Part shown: positions 42,686-50,277 of the stretch, piece by piece | Numbering within the stretch: position 1 is the first letter of the stretch | Layout of the letters: each line of letters starts with the position of its first letter | Source of the DNA: Nothopassalora personata | Taxonomy: Eukaryota > Ascomycota > Dothideomycetes > Mycosphaerellales > Mycosphaerellaceae | Reading direction: 5' to 3' | NCBI GenBank assembly: GCA_033816765.1 | Contig: CM066298.1 | Span: forward strand, 2,418,001 to 2,482,000 | DNA length: 64,000 bases | The notes under the pieces: model-generated | What the model saw: only the letters and a program-made list of their open reading frames with translations | Database searches by the model: none | Told to the model about the DNA's origin: nothing | Translations under genes and position numbers: made by a program

Positions 42686-42951
42686 TGTTAGGAACCGCTG
42701 TACGTTATCACAACTCGGGCTTGGATCTTTGCAGGGATGTCTCAATCAGTTATGAAGGTAGTGGTTCCAAACAGTATATGGTGTATACTTAAAATGAGTT
42801 GAGCACGAAGCTCCTATCTACTTGCAAAAGAGCGTCGTCTATATAGTGCCATGTCTTGGCGCGGTCTGTCCTGCTCTCTCGGTAGAGCACTAAGAGCGCT
42901 CTGCTATGAGTCACACAAGAGCGCCCGCTCATTGGCAGCGCGTGTCCCTAT
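42686..42951 (-). repeat. 3' LTR of the gag-only element, first part
   Basis: 266 of 316 bp; the remaining 50 bp are at 48031-48080. It is interrupted by the copia element at CCTAT. Compared with the 5' LTR (49826-50141) I noticed one difference (a G in GATCTTTGCAGG versus an A). Confidence 0.93.
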
Positions 42952-43169
42952 TATCACGTTGTGACGGCTGTCTGCGTAATTATTGGTGTATAGGCTCATA
43001 TGAAAGGAGGTGACAAAAGCGAGTTGTGTATTGCATGTGTCTATGTAAAATTGAGATGTTTGAGAATTGAAGAGTTTGCCGGTGACTAATCAAAGTCACG
43101 TGAGTCTTGGCAACCGTTGACTCAGTCTTGTTTTGGGCTGCTGCCCAGGTGCACGCTTGGATCGTGACA
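42952..43169 (-). repeat. 3' LTR of the copia element
   Basis: 218 bp, no difference found from 47808-48025. It contains a short AAGTCACGTGAGTCTTGG segment around a CACGTG box. Confidence 0.95.
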
Positions 43170-43178
43170 CACCCCCTC
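43170..43178 (-). promoter_or_regulatory. Polypurine tract of the copia element
   Basis: On the minus strand GAGGGGGTG sits directly before the 3' LTR. Confidence 0.7.
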
Positions 43179-43245
43179 AGCTCTTGCGCTGTAGGTGAAT
43201 GAGCTGATTCGCATGTGATCGCGTGCACCCTTGTTGAGGACCATA

Positions 43246-46200
43246 TCACCCCCCAGGGGTGGTGTGGGAGGTGCTGGTGGAGGAAAATGAGGAGCGTGGG
43301 TCTACGCCTTCCTCAGCCATGTTAAGGAGCTTTACAAAGTGCTTGTGCTTTTGCGGTGGAAGCAGCTTAGTAAGCCCGTCTGCTGGCATGTCGTTGGTGT
43401 TGAGATACCTGATTTCGATATCTCCTCGCTGGTCTCGCTGTCGGAGCCAGTGGTGGTGGATGTCAACGTGGCGTAGCTTAGTGTCAAGCTTTTGCCCTTG
43501 TTGGTTGACGAGGCGGATGGTCTGCGTGTTATCGCAGTAAAGGTGGGTGCGTTGATTGAACTGAAGGTGTAATTCAGCAAAAACACGCTCCCATTGTATG
43601 AGCTCTGAGGCGGCTTGTGATAGCCCTAGTAGCTCAGCCTCTGTTGAGGACTTGGTGACAGTGACCTGTTTGGATGCTTTGTAATCCACTGGTCCCCCAA
43701 ACAACATGAAGATCCATCCGGTGGAGCTGGTCCTATCGGTGTTCATACCGTAGGAGGCGTCTGAGGCTCCAAAGAACTCATGGTTGTTGCCCAGGTGTTC
43801 TGGGTGACTGTGTAGGCCGGTGATGTGTTTACTGGCGCCATACACAAGGCAAAGGGTTTTGGTCTCCAGCAGATATCGCAAGCACTGATCAGCAAGCTTG
43901 AGATGTGTCTCAGTCGGCTTGGTCAGATATTGCGACAGCATGGACAAGGAAAAGGCGATGTCAGGCCGCGTGTGCGTGGCGGCGAAGTTGAGGGATCCTA
44001 TGCGTTGTTGATACGCAAGGATCGCGATGGCGGTTGGTGTGTGGCCATTGGGGACTGTCCAGTCAAGGTGTTGATCCACTGGCACGGAGGTTTTGCGTGC
44101 GCTAGTGGATATGGTGAATTTGGCGGCTAGCTTCTCAATGTAGTCTTCTTGAGAGAGCCACAGCAGGCGCTTTTGCCGGTCTCGTGTCACTTTGATACCA
44201 AGGAACCAGGTGAGGTTGCCAAGCTCATGCATCTCATACTTGGCAAGCAGCTGCTGCTTGATGTTGGCAGCATGGGTCTTGTGCTTGCGGTGATAGAGCA
44301 TGACCAGGTCGTCCACATAGAAGAAGAACATGACCTTGTTATCATGGTAGATGCATGAGGAGTCCGAGAGGGGTTCCAGTCCGAGGGAGGCCAGCGTGTC
44401 GGTGAGGGAGTTGTACCACAGCAAAGGGGACTCCTTCAATCCATACAGGGCTTTGACCAATTTCAGTGCGTGTCCATCGGATGGCCTGTTGATGCCTGGT
44501 GGCGGCTGGAGATACATGGTGTATGGCAAGTCCGAGTTCAAGAAGGCGTTGACCACATCGAATTGCTCGGCTTCTAGGTCGAAGCTCGCGGCCATAGCAC
44601 AGCAGAGGCGAAACATGCTTGCTGGCAGTGTGGCGGCGTATGTGTCCAAATGCGTGCCTTGCAGGTCTCCTCTTGCGCACAGCCGTGCCTTGAAGCTCTT
44701 GAGCATTCCATTCTCATCCAGTTTGTACTTGTACACCCACTTCAGCGGCAGTGATGGCTGAAGTCCCTCCTCTTGTTGAGCGTCATGATCCTTCTCTTTT
44801 TCTGTCACCCATTTGAACGTGCCTGTGGAGATTGCTTTGGTGAATTCTTTGGCCATGGCCTCAGTCCACTGTTGGGAGAAGCGGTGTTTCATGGCGGCTC
44901 GGTAGTTGGCAGGTTCTGGGGGAAGGTCATCGCGGTGCATAGAGGTGACGGCGGTGTTGACGCGTCGTGGTGGGCTCGAATCGCGTGTTCGAGGGATTTC
45001 GTGGTGATATGGGTAACGAGGTCTTGGGCGTATGCCCCTCATCTGGCTCTTGCCATAGGCCGTGGTGTTGCTGTTGTTGTTGTTGATGGACGAGTCCTCA
45101 GTGAAGAGCTCAGGCTCCAAAGGGAAGAGTGGTGTGGGCGCGTTGTTTGGCGCGTCTGGTGGTGTGAAGGTAAATGGGTACGGCTGGTGAGAGTGAGAGT
45201 GAGCGTCGTTGCCCGTGATCTCCTCACGATCCTCGTCGGTGAGTGCGTCCATCATTTCCTGTTCAAGTGTGTTGTAGTAGTCAGTGTCTGCTTCTGTTTC
45301 TGACTGTGTGTCTTTGTCTTGTGTCTCTGAAATGTTGTCAGAGTTCTCTGGCTTCTCATTGGCCGGTGAGATTGTTGCTGATTTGGCCTGGTCTTGAGGA
45401 CCAGCCGCTGCTGCGGCACCATTTGCTGATGGCCAATCAGATGGCTGGAAACTGCTGTCACTTTTGAGGCTGCTGCTGTTCCCTTTGCCACGTCGGTTGA
45501 ATTTTACCCCTTGGTGTTCAGGCCAGTGTGGCTCTTGTCCAAGGAGGTATTGGTGTTTTCGAGGGTGATGGGCCTGTTGATCCACCCCCTCGGCCTGTGC
45601 TGTGTCTTGCTCGTGGTGAGCGACATACAGGTCGTAGTATTGTTCAGGCTCTTCAGCCGGTTCTGCTGTTGCTATGTTTTCAATGGGAGTGGTGTAGCCG
45701 GCGGTCAATACAGATGGGTCGTAGAACGTGGTCTCATCGAAGAGTACGTCCTTCACCCGCATAACCCGGTCCTTGCTTGGGTCCCACACCCTGTCAGGCT
45801 GCATTGCTGTTTGGTTGTTGATATCACCCCTGCCAATGGTGCTGATGAAGTGTGCATTGCGCACCTTCTCAGTCACCTTAGGCAGTACCAGGCCATCGGT
45901 TGTGGGCCACTGGTAGACAATGGGTGATTGTGGTGGTGTTACCACCTTGAAGAAGGGAATTGTACCTGTAGGTCTGTGCAGGTCCAATAACTTGGTGTCG
46001 TTGTGCCACATGGTATTGGTGCGGCCGTGCCACCAGAGCCCGGCTGCTTCCATACGGGTATGGGAGATGACATTCACATGAAAACCTGGGCAGTAGGCTA
46101 CATCCAACAAAGTGAATGGATAGCCCCCAATTGTCATGTGAACACGCCCCAATGCCGTGATTGGAAAGCTTGTTGTTCCAGCCTGGATCTGTGAGGTGGT

Positions 46201-47526
46201 GAGGCGCTCTGCAACGAAGTTAACCCCTTGCTGGTCATGGTGGTTGATCACATGAGTGTCTGAACAGTTGTCATACACCCAGCAATCACTGAAGTTGGCG
46301 CTCAATTTGCTGATTGAGCTCGAAAGGACAGTGAGGCCAGCAAACGCATCTGTTGCGCTTTTGCTTTCGGTTTCGGCTATGGCCGTGTCACGCTCTTCGT
46401 CTTTGCGTCCATTGCGATTTAGCACTCGAAGCAGTCGCTCACCATCATCACCTACGCAGTAGCTGATGAAGTGTTTCCAGTATTTCTTCCACTGCTCGGT
46501 GCGTTGGTGAACTGGTGGGCGCTTGCTAGGGTTAATCACATCACATGAGTAGAGGTTTTTGTGACACTTGTCTTGAGGCTCGCCGGTGATGTTCCAGCAG
46601 CCGCTGGGCTTGTCCTTTCTTTCGGCGTGGTTGTTGCCACGGGTCTTGTTGTTTTCACTACGGCTGCTGCCGCGTGTGTTGTTTTCACTGCGGCTGCTGC
46701 CACGAGTGTTGTTTCCTTCTTTTTGACCAGCACCCTCTGCTGGTGCCGTCGCGTCATCCTCTGCTGAGGGCTCTCCGGACAGGGTCGCGAAGACTGACCG
46801 TCCGTTGGTTGTCGCTGGAGCGGTGTCGCGTATCCACTCCAGGTATCGTTCAGTGAGCTTTTGCAAGCTCATGTTGTCACGCTTCCACTCGTTGTACAGA
46901 GAGGCGCCGTAGGCAGGGGCCTGTCTTTGAATGGCGAGGAGGAAGTGTCTGTTGAGATCCTCGTACTCTGCGTGTTTGCACTTGACCATCTTAGTCTGAA
47001 GTACCAGCCAGTCTGAGCACCAGTCGTCGATCCTGCGAGCGCTGGCCTTTTGTAGCCTGGACAGCTCAAGTGTGAGCTGCCGCTTACGTAAGAGGTCGTC
47101 AGGGCCGTACTGGTCTTTGAGGGCCTGGTACTTGGATCTGAGAGTGGTCTTCCCATGCATCAGTTCTTGGCCTAGCTCTGTTGTTGTTCGAATGAGGTAG
47201 GTGATGAGCTTGGACCTGGCAGTAGCAAAGATGTCATACATCCGTTGCCTGCGGTCTGCGTCTGTTTGCTGTAACTTGATGAGCTCTCTGTTTGCTGTTG
47301 TGGCCTCTGCTGAAGTGTACTGTGATTGGATTTCCTCAAAAGTTAAGTGGACCGGCTCTGTTGGCTCGGTTACGTATTGGTGAGGATCCAGATACTTCCA
47401 GACATTGAGAGACTCTGCGTAGAGCTCAAGCTGACGATCGAATTTGTCCCATTGGTCATGACTCTTGAGTACCACTGTGCCGTATGGCGTTCCAGCGATT
47501 GTGCCGGGTGTCTCGGTAGTGGCCAT
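43246..47526 (-). CDS. Copia Gag-Pol polyprotein without integrase
   Basis: 1426 aa. Residues 1-300 are a UBN2/RVT-gag-like capsid. An Asn/Arg/Gly-rich basic segment and a Cys/His stretch that is not a clean CCHC follow (about 300-340). The protease-like segment has YDNCSDTHV (Asp419) in place of the usual D-S/T-G. At residue 579 the sequence passes straight to RVWDPSKDRVMRVKDVLFDE, which normally follows the integrase core. The 160 residues between contain no HHCC zinc site and no DDE triad, where relatives have some 300 residues more. Reverse transcriptase (about 905-1140) has YVDD at 1070-1073, and RNase H (about 1240-1390) has GASDASYG, SSTEAEL and YCDN. The frame is open throughout, so the integrase was lost in frame. 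Confidence 0.92.
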   Translation of the reverse strand: MATTETPGTIAGTPYGTVVLKSHDQWDKFDRQLELYAESLNVWKYLDPHQYVTEPTEPVHLTFEEIQSQYTSAEATTANRELIKLQQTDADRRQRMYDIFATARSKLITYLIRTTTELGQELMHGKTTLRSKYQALKDQYGPDDLLRKRQLTLELSRLQKASARRIDDWCSDWLVLQTKMVKCKHAEYEDLNRHFLLAIQRQAPAYGASLYNEWKRDNMSLQKLTERYLEWIRDTAPATTNGRSVFATLSGEPSAEDDATAPAEGAGQKEGNNTRGSSRSENNTRGSSRSENNKTRGNNHAERKDKPSGCWNITGEPQDKCHKNLYSCDVINPSKRPPVHQRTEQWKKYWKHFISYCVGDDGERLLRVLNRNGRKDEERDTAIAETESKSATDAFAGLTVLSSSISKLSANFSDCWVYDNCSDTHVINHHDQQGVNFVAERLTTSQIQAGTTSFPITALGRVHMTIGGYPFTLLDVAYCPGFHVNVISHTRMEAAGLWWHGRTNTMWHNDTKLLDLHRPTGTIPFFKVVTPPQSPIVYQWPTTDGLVLPKVTEKVRNAHFISTIGRGDINNQTAMQPDRVWDPSKDRVMRVKDVLFDETTFYDPSVLTAGYTTPIENIATAEPAEEPEQYYDLYVAHHEQDTAQAEGVDQQAHHPRKHQYLLGQEPHWPEHQGVKFNRRGKGNSSSLKSDSSFQPSDWPSANGAAAAAGPQDQAKSATISPANEKPENSDNISETQDKDTQSETEADTDYYNTLEQEMMDALTDEDREEITGNDAHSHSHQPYPFTFTPPDAPNNAPTPLFPLEPELFTEDSSINNNNSNTTAYGKSQMRGIRPRPRYPYHHEIPRTRDSSPPRRVNTAVTSMHRDDLPPEPANYRAAMKHRFSQQWTEAMAKEFTKAISTGTFKWVTEKEKDHDAQQEEGLQPSLPLKWVYKYKLDENGMLKSFKARLCARGDLQGTHLDTYAATLPASMFRLCCAMAASFDLEAEQFDVVNAFLNSDLPYTMYLQPPPGINRPSDGHALKLVKALYGLKESPLLWYNSLTDTLASLGLEPLSDSSCIYHDNKVMFFFYVDDLVMLYHRKHKTHAANIKQQLLAKYEMHELGNLTWFLGIKVTRDRQKRLLWLSQEDYIEKLAAKFTISTSARKTSVPVDQHLDWTVPNGHTPTAIAILAYQQRIGSLNFAATHTRPDIAFSLSMLSQYLTKPTETHLKLADQCLRYLLETKTLCLVYGASKHITGLHSHPEHLGNNHEFFGASDASYGMNTDRTSSTGWIFMLFGGPVDYKASKQVTVTKSSTEAELLGLSQAASELIQWERVFAELHLQFNQRTHLYCDNTQTIRLVNQQGQKLDTKLRHVDIHHHWLRQRDQRGDIEIRYLNTNDMPADGLTKLLPPQKHKHFVKLLNMAEEGVDPRSSFSSTSTSHTTPGG

Positions 47527-47807
47527 GACTGCTGATGGTGACCTTTGCTAATTGTGATTGGGCCCAGTGAAAGTTCCTGTAGGTTCACTGGTCCGTGGGG
47601 TGCACCGTACCGCTGCACTGTTGTGCAGTAGTCCTTCTTTTGGTGCTGTTTTTTTTTGTACCGTACCGCTGCACTGCTGTGCAGTAGTCTGGTGTGTTTT
47701 TGGTGACGATGCAAACTCTGCTCCGGGGGTACCTGGGTCCCTTGTTCCTCACTCGTTGCTTCCTGTGTGTGTAGCGAATGTTAGTGAGTGCTTGTCGGGC
47801 TCATAAC
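47527..47807 (-). other. 5' leader of the copia element with duplicated hairpins
   Basis: Non-coding. Two near-identical hairpins with stems CTGCAC/GTGCAG lie at 47613-47628 and 47669-47684 inside a direct repeat (TACCGCTGCACTG). They could be packaging or dimerisation signals in the RNA. The leader ends at the primer site next to the 5' LTR. Confidence 0.55.
47797..47807 (-). promoter_or_regulatory. Copia primer-binding site, complementary to the initiator tRNA-Met anticodon region
   Basis: Directly after the 5' LTR the minus strand reads GTTATGAGCCC, the reverse complement of GGGCTCATAAC. That is the anticodon stem-loop of eukaryotic initiator tRNA-Met. Drosophila copia is known to prime with a half-tRNA-iMet cut in this loop. 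Confidence 0.8.
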
Positions 47808-48025
47808 TATCACGTTGTGACGGCTGTCTGCGTAATTATTGGTGTATAGGCTCATATGAAAGGAGGTGACAAAAGCGAGTTGTGTATTGCATGTGTCTAT
47901 GTAAAATTGAGATGTTTGAGAATTGAAGAGTTTGCCGGTGACTAATCAAAGTCACGTGAGTCTTGGCAACCGTTGACTCAGTCTTGTTTTGGGCTGCTGC
48001 CCAGGTGCACGCTTGGATCGTGACA
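47808..48025 (-). repeat. 5' LTR of the copia element
   Basis: 218 bp. Followed on the right by TSD CCTAT and the rest of the interrupted LTR. Confidence 0.95.
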
Positions 48026-48030
48026 CCTAT

Positions 48031-48080
48031 TCCCAACGAATGAAGTTCTTCCACGTGCACGATCGTACCGGACCGTAACA
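48031..48080 (-). repeat. 3' LTR of the gag-only element, second part
   Basis: The last 50 bp (plus-strand order), ending GGACCGTAACA. On the minus strand this is the LTR start, TGTTACGG. Next to it lies the purine tract GGGAGGGGGATGG (minus strand of 48081-48093). Confidence 0.92.
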
Positions 48081-48187
48081 CCATCCCCCTCCCTAGGATC
48101 GATGCCCCAGCGATCACGTGTCGTTCGTTAGTCATAAGTAGGTCCTGTCCTCCGAAATTCAAATTCCGCAACCACCCTTTTCTTACC

Positions 48188-48688
48188 ATGTCTTCGTCCT
48201 CCGCCCAGCGCAAAAAACGTCGTCTTGCTAAAATCTTTGCTGATCCCTTTGTTCCTTCTAAACCTTGCGACCACTGTTGCCGGAATCAGCGCCCCTGCGT
48301 TTACATTGCCGATTTTTCCATCATGTCTTGTGCCAACTGCACCCGCCTCGGGAAACCTTGTGTCACCTCCTCCCTCGAGAAACTCGACCGCGTCGTGGAA
48401 GAGTTGACAGAGAAGATCGAGTCAGACGAGCAGGAGATAGAGCGGCTCAAGATTTCCGCGGAAGACATTTTCCGAAAGATCGAGGCTCTCCGTCAGCGGA
48501 TCCGTCGCAATCGCGAGGTTCGAAACATGAATAACTCCCGGGTCGACGAGGAAGTAGCCCACCTCGCCGCCAACACAGAGTTCGATCCGAACGACCCCGA
48601 ACTGTCGGACTTCCCTGGTCTCGAGAGCGATCTTCTTGGAGCCGGCCTCGCTTCTCCGTTCTCGTGGCCCGATGGCCATCCGTCGTAA
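48188..48688 (+). CDS. Antisense accessory protein: Zn(II)2Cys6-like cluster plus coiled coil
   Basis: 166 aa on the strand opposite to gag, starting MSSSSAQRKKRRLAK 107 bp inside the 3' LTR of the gag-only element. The cysteines are C27-x2-C30-x6-C37-x10-C48-x2-C51-x6-C58, exactly the fungal Zn(II)2Cys6 (Gal4-type) spacing, with a further Cys31. Residues about 62-115 form a coiled coil, as in Gal4-type dimers, followed by an acidic tail ending in FPGLESDLLG. The basic N-terminus could be a nuclear signal. Such proteins bind DNA as dimers, so control of LTR transcription or targeting is a reasonable guess, not shown. It stays open although the element has lost all of pol. Confidence 0.75.
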   Translation: MSSSSAQRKKRRLAKIFADPFVPSKPCDHCCRNQRPCVYIADFSIMSCANCTRLGKPCVTSSLEKLDRVVEELTEKIESDEQEIERLKISAEDIFRKIEALRQRIRRNREVRNMNNSRVDEEVAHLAANTEFDPNDPELSDFPGLESDLLGAGLASPFSWPDGHPS

Positions 48689-48800
48689 GTCGTGATATCC
48701 AGTAGTCATTTGTCCCGTGTCGTTGTGTTGACTTCTGTGTCCTAGGTCATCAAATCAAGAAGCCGCTGTTTGATGCCTTGCTGTCCTCAGGTTGTTTCTG

Positions 48801-49799
48801 CTAGGCAGATTTCGAGAAGAAGTTCTCGCATTCCTGGTATGTATTCTCTTCGCGAATCATTGCGTTGAACTCGCGGCTAACCATGTTCTTTTTCTTGCAG
48901 TTCCTTGCAAAATGGCCTTGCTCGCCACATACGTAGCAGGTGGAACCTTTGCTCTTCAGCCCCCTTCCTGTCCTACGTTCCGTTACGTCCAATTCCATTG
49001 GGTCTCCGTAACCATTAGGGTCCTGACTTCTGGCCTTGAAGCCCCCTCTTCCGCCCGCGGCGGGTCTCTGGTATCCAGGCTGTACGTGTCGGTCGTACCT
49101 CAACTCCTGGAGCCTTTCGTCGATCTCCTTTGCTGCCTTGATCATCGCCCCTAGCGTAACGACGCTGGCGTTTCGGGATAGTTCGGCTTTGACGTTGTCT
49201 TTCAGCCCGAGGTAGAACTGCGATCGCAAAGCTGCGTCGTTCCATTCCAGGTCGGCGGCATATCCTTGGAATTCTGAGGCGTACAGCGCTACAGAAGTAG
49301 TCTGTCGAAGTTGTCGGATATGTCGGTCGGCGTATACCTCCTCATTTGGTATCCCGTATAGATCATCGAGTTTCGTCTCAAACTCGTCGTAGTCGTGGAA
49401 AATTTTTCGAGTTTCCGTTTTCGGTGTTTCTCCCTCGCCCTGGTTGTGTAGCCAGTCCTTGAGGTATGGTCGGAATCCTCTAGCTGCTTTTCCTCGTAGG
49501 AAGGATGCGGCGTACAAGACTTTAGAAGCCTCGCCTTGAAACTGGTGTGCGTTGAAGTGAAGGTACAACTGAACCTGCAGTTGAAAAGCCTCCAGTTTGT
49601 CCTTGGTCCCGTCGAACGTCTCCGGCGTAGACACCTTAGGTGCACGGTGGTGGTCCAATGGGTTCAGCATACCCATAGGAGTGTTGTTGTTCTTGCTGCT
49701 TCCTGTAATCGACATTTCGCTCATTCGTTCCGTGATGCCAGTTGACTGTGGCTGTTGTCGTGACGGACTCCGGGTAGCGTCTCTCCCAGACATATGCAA
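48801..49799 (-). CDS. Gag protein of the gag-only element, truncated at the pol deletion
   Basis: 332 aa. A possible alternative start is the ATG for MSGRDATRSP two codons in. The capsid region (about 55-225) has STPETFDGTKDKLEAF and YLGLKDNVKAELSR. A CCHC knuckle CYVCGEQGHFARNC lies near 289-302. It ends 30 residues later, whereas the related gag of element 1 continues for more than 360 residues. Pol should follow but is deleted; the junction lies near the gag end, around 48800-48850. The protein could still form particles and may package its own RNA with enzymes from relatives. Confidence 0.88.
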   Translation of the reverse strand: MHMSGRDATRSPSRQQPQSTGITERMSEMSITGSSKNNNTPMGMLNPLDHHRAPKVSTPETFDGTKDKLEAFQLQVQLYLHFNAHQFQGEASKVLYAASFLRGKAARGFRPYLKDWLHNQGEGETPKTETRKIFHDYDEFETKLDDLYGIPNEEVYADRHIRQLRQTTSVALYASEFQGYAADLEWNDAALRSQFYLGLKDNVKAELSRNASVVTLGAMIKAAKEIDERLQELRYDRHVQPGYQRPAAGGRGGFKARSQDPNGYGDPMELDVTERRTGRGLKSKGSTCYVCGEQGHFARNCKKKNMVSREFNAMIREENTYQECENFFSKSA

Positions 49800-49814
49800 A
49801 GGGCCCTGGTGGTG

Positions 49815-49822
49815 GTGCTCAA
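49815..49822 (-). promoter_or_regulatory. Candidate self-priming primer-binding site of the gag-only element
   Basis: On the minus strand TTGAGCAC, three bases inside the 5' LTR end, is the exact reverse complement of GTGCTCAA in the LTR (plus coordinates 49939-49946). That LTR segment lies some 35-40 bp downstream of a TATATA box (about 49980-49986). It is the counterpart of TTGAACGC/GCGTTCAA in element 1; pairing is kept while the sequence differs. Confidence 0.62.
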
Positions 49823-49825
49823 AGT

Positions 49826-50141
49826 TGTTAGGAACCGCTGTACGTTATCACAACTCGGGCTTGGATCTTTACAGGGATGTCTCAATCAGTTATGAAGGTA
49901 GTGGTTCCAAACAGTATATGGTGTATACTTAAAATGAGTTGAGCACGAAGCTCCTATCTACTTGCAAAAGAGCGTCGTCTATATAGTGCCATGTCTTGGC
50001 GCGGTCTGTCCTGCTCTCTCGGTAGAGCACTAAGAGCGCTCTGCTATGAGTCACACAAGAGCGCCCGCTCATTGGCAGCGCGTGTCCCTATTCCCAACGA
50101 ATGAAGTTCTTCCACGTGCACGATCGTACCGGACCGTAACA
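49826..50141 (-). repeat. 5' LTR of the gag-only element
   Basis: 316 bp, minus-strand ends TGTTACGGTCC and GGTTCCTAACA, with a TATATA box at about 49980-49986. Confidence 0.93.
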
Positions 50142-50146
50142 TCTTA

Positions 50147-50272
50147 CTAATTGGAATATACTCTTATCCTAATTATTTATCTTCGCTTAGCTCGCTTTAG
50201 CCTCTCTAAAGAATACCGTTACGTAACTTAACTTATCTCTTTTTAAGACTAGCCCTAGAACGAGACATAACA
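50147..50272 (+). repeat. Right LTR of the chromovirus relic, second part
   Basis: 126 bp collinear with the end of the element 1 LTR, finishing GAGACATAACA. Followed by TSD CTTAA. Confidence 0.9.
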
Positions 50273-50277
50273 CTTAA

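Larger units (their letters stand above)
42952..48025 (-). mobile_element. Ty1/copia element lacking the integrase domain
   Basis: 218-bp LTRs (42952-43169 and 47808-48025) that read as identical, with the perfect TSD CCTAT (42947-42951 and 48026-48030). LTR ends are TATCAC and GTGACA, so the 5' end has TA where TG is usual, in both copies. One long minus-strand frame fills the interior. It has no RIP and inserted recently into the LTR of the gag-only element. With no integrase of its own it must have been inserted by an enzyme from elsewhere. Confidence 0.95.
42686..50141 (-). mobile_element. Gag-only non-autonomous Ty3/gypsy element with an antisense gene, hosting a copia element
   Basis: 316-bp LTRs: 49826-50141 is the 5' LTR on the minus strand. 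The 3' LTR is 42686-42951 plus 48031-48080, split by the copia element. The TSD TCTTA is perfect (42681-42685 and 50142-50146). The 1745-bp interior (48081-49825) holds gag on the minus strand and the antisense accessory gene on the plus strand; pol is missing altogether. LTR ends (TGTTACGG, CTAACA) and the gag resemble element 1, so it is a deletion derivative of a related family. There is no RIP. Confidence 0.92.
3961..50272 (+). mobile_element. RIP-killed chromovirus relic, same family as element 1, split by two insertions
   Basis: The left LTR (3961-4319, 359 bp) and right LTR (42453-42685 plus 50147-50272, also 359 bp) match the LTR of element 1 apart from RIP-type changes and fewer internal repeats. 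The TSD is CCTAA on the left (3956-3960) and CTTAA on the right (50273-50277), one C-to-T change apart. The order gag, pol, tRNA-like sequence, antisense frame matches element 1. It was interrupted in gag by element 4 (6130-38042) and in its right LTR by the gag-only element (42686-50141). In the 60 bases 4441-4500 I count nine TA, one CA and no TG. Confidence 0.9.

Noticed and set aside
44773..45927. Plus-strand frames of 62-176 codons opposite the copia polyprotein
   Set aside because: They mirror the Gln/Ser/Thr-rich coding strand and have no motif of their own. Unlike the antisense genes at 15109 and 48188 they overlap pol codons and have no independent region.
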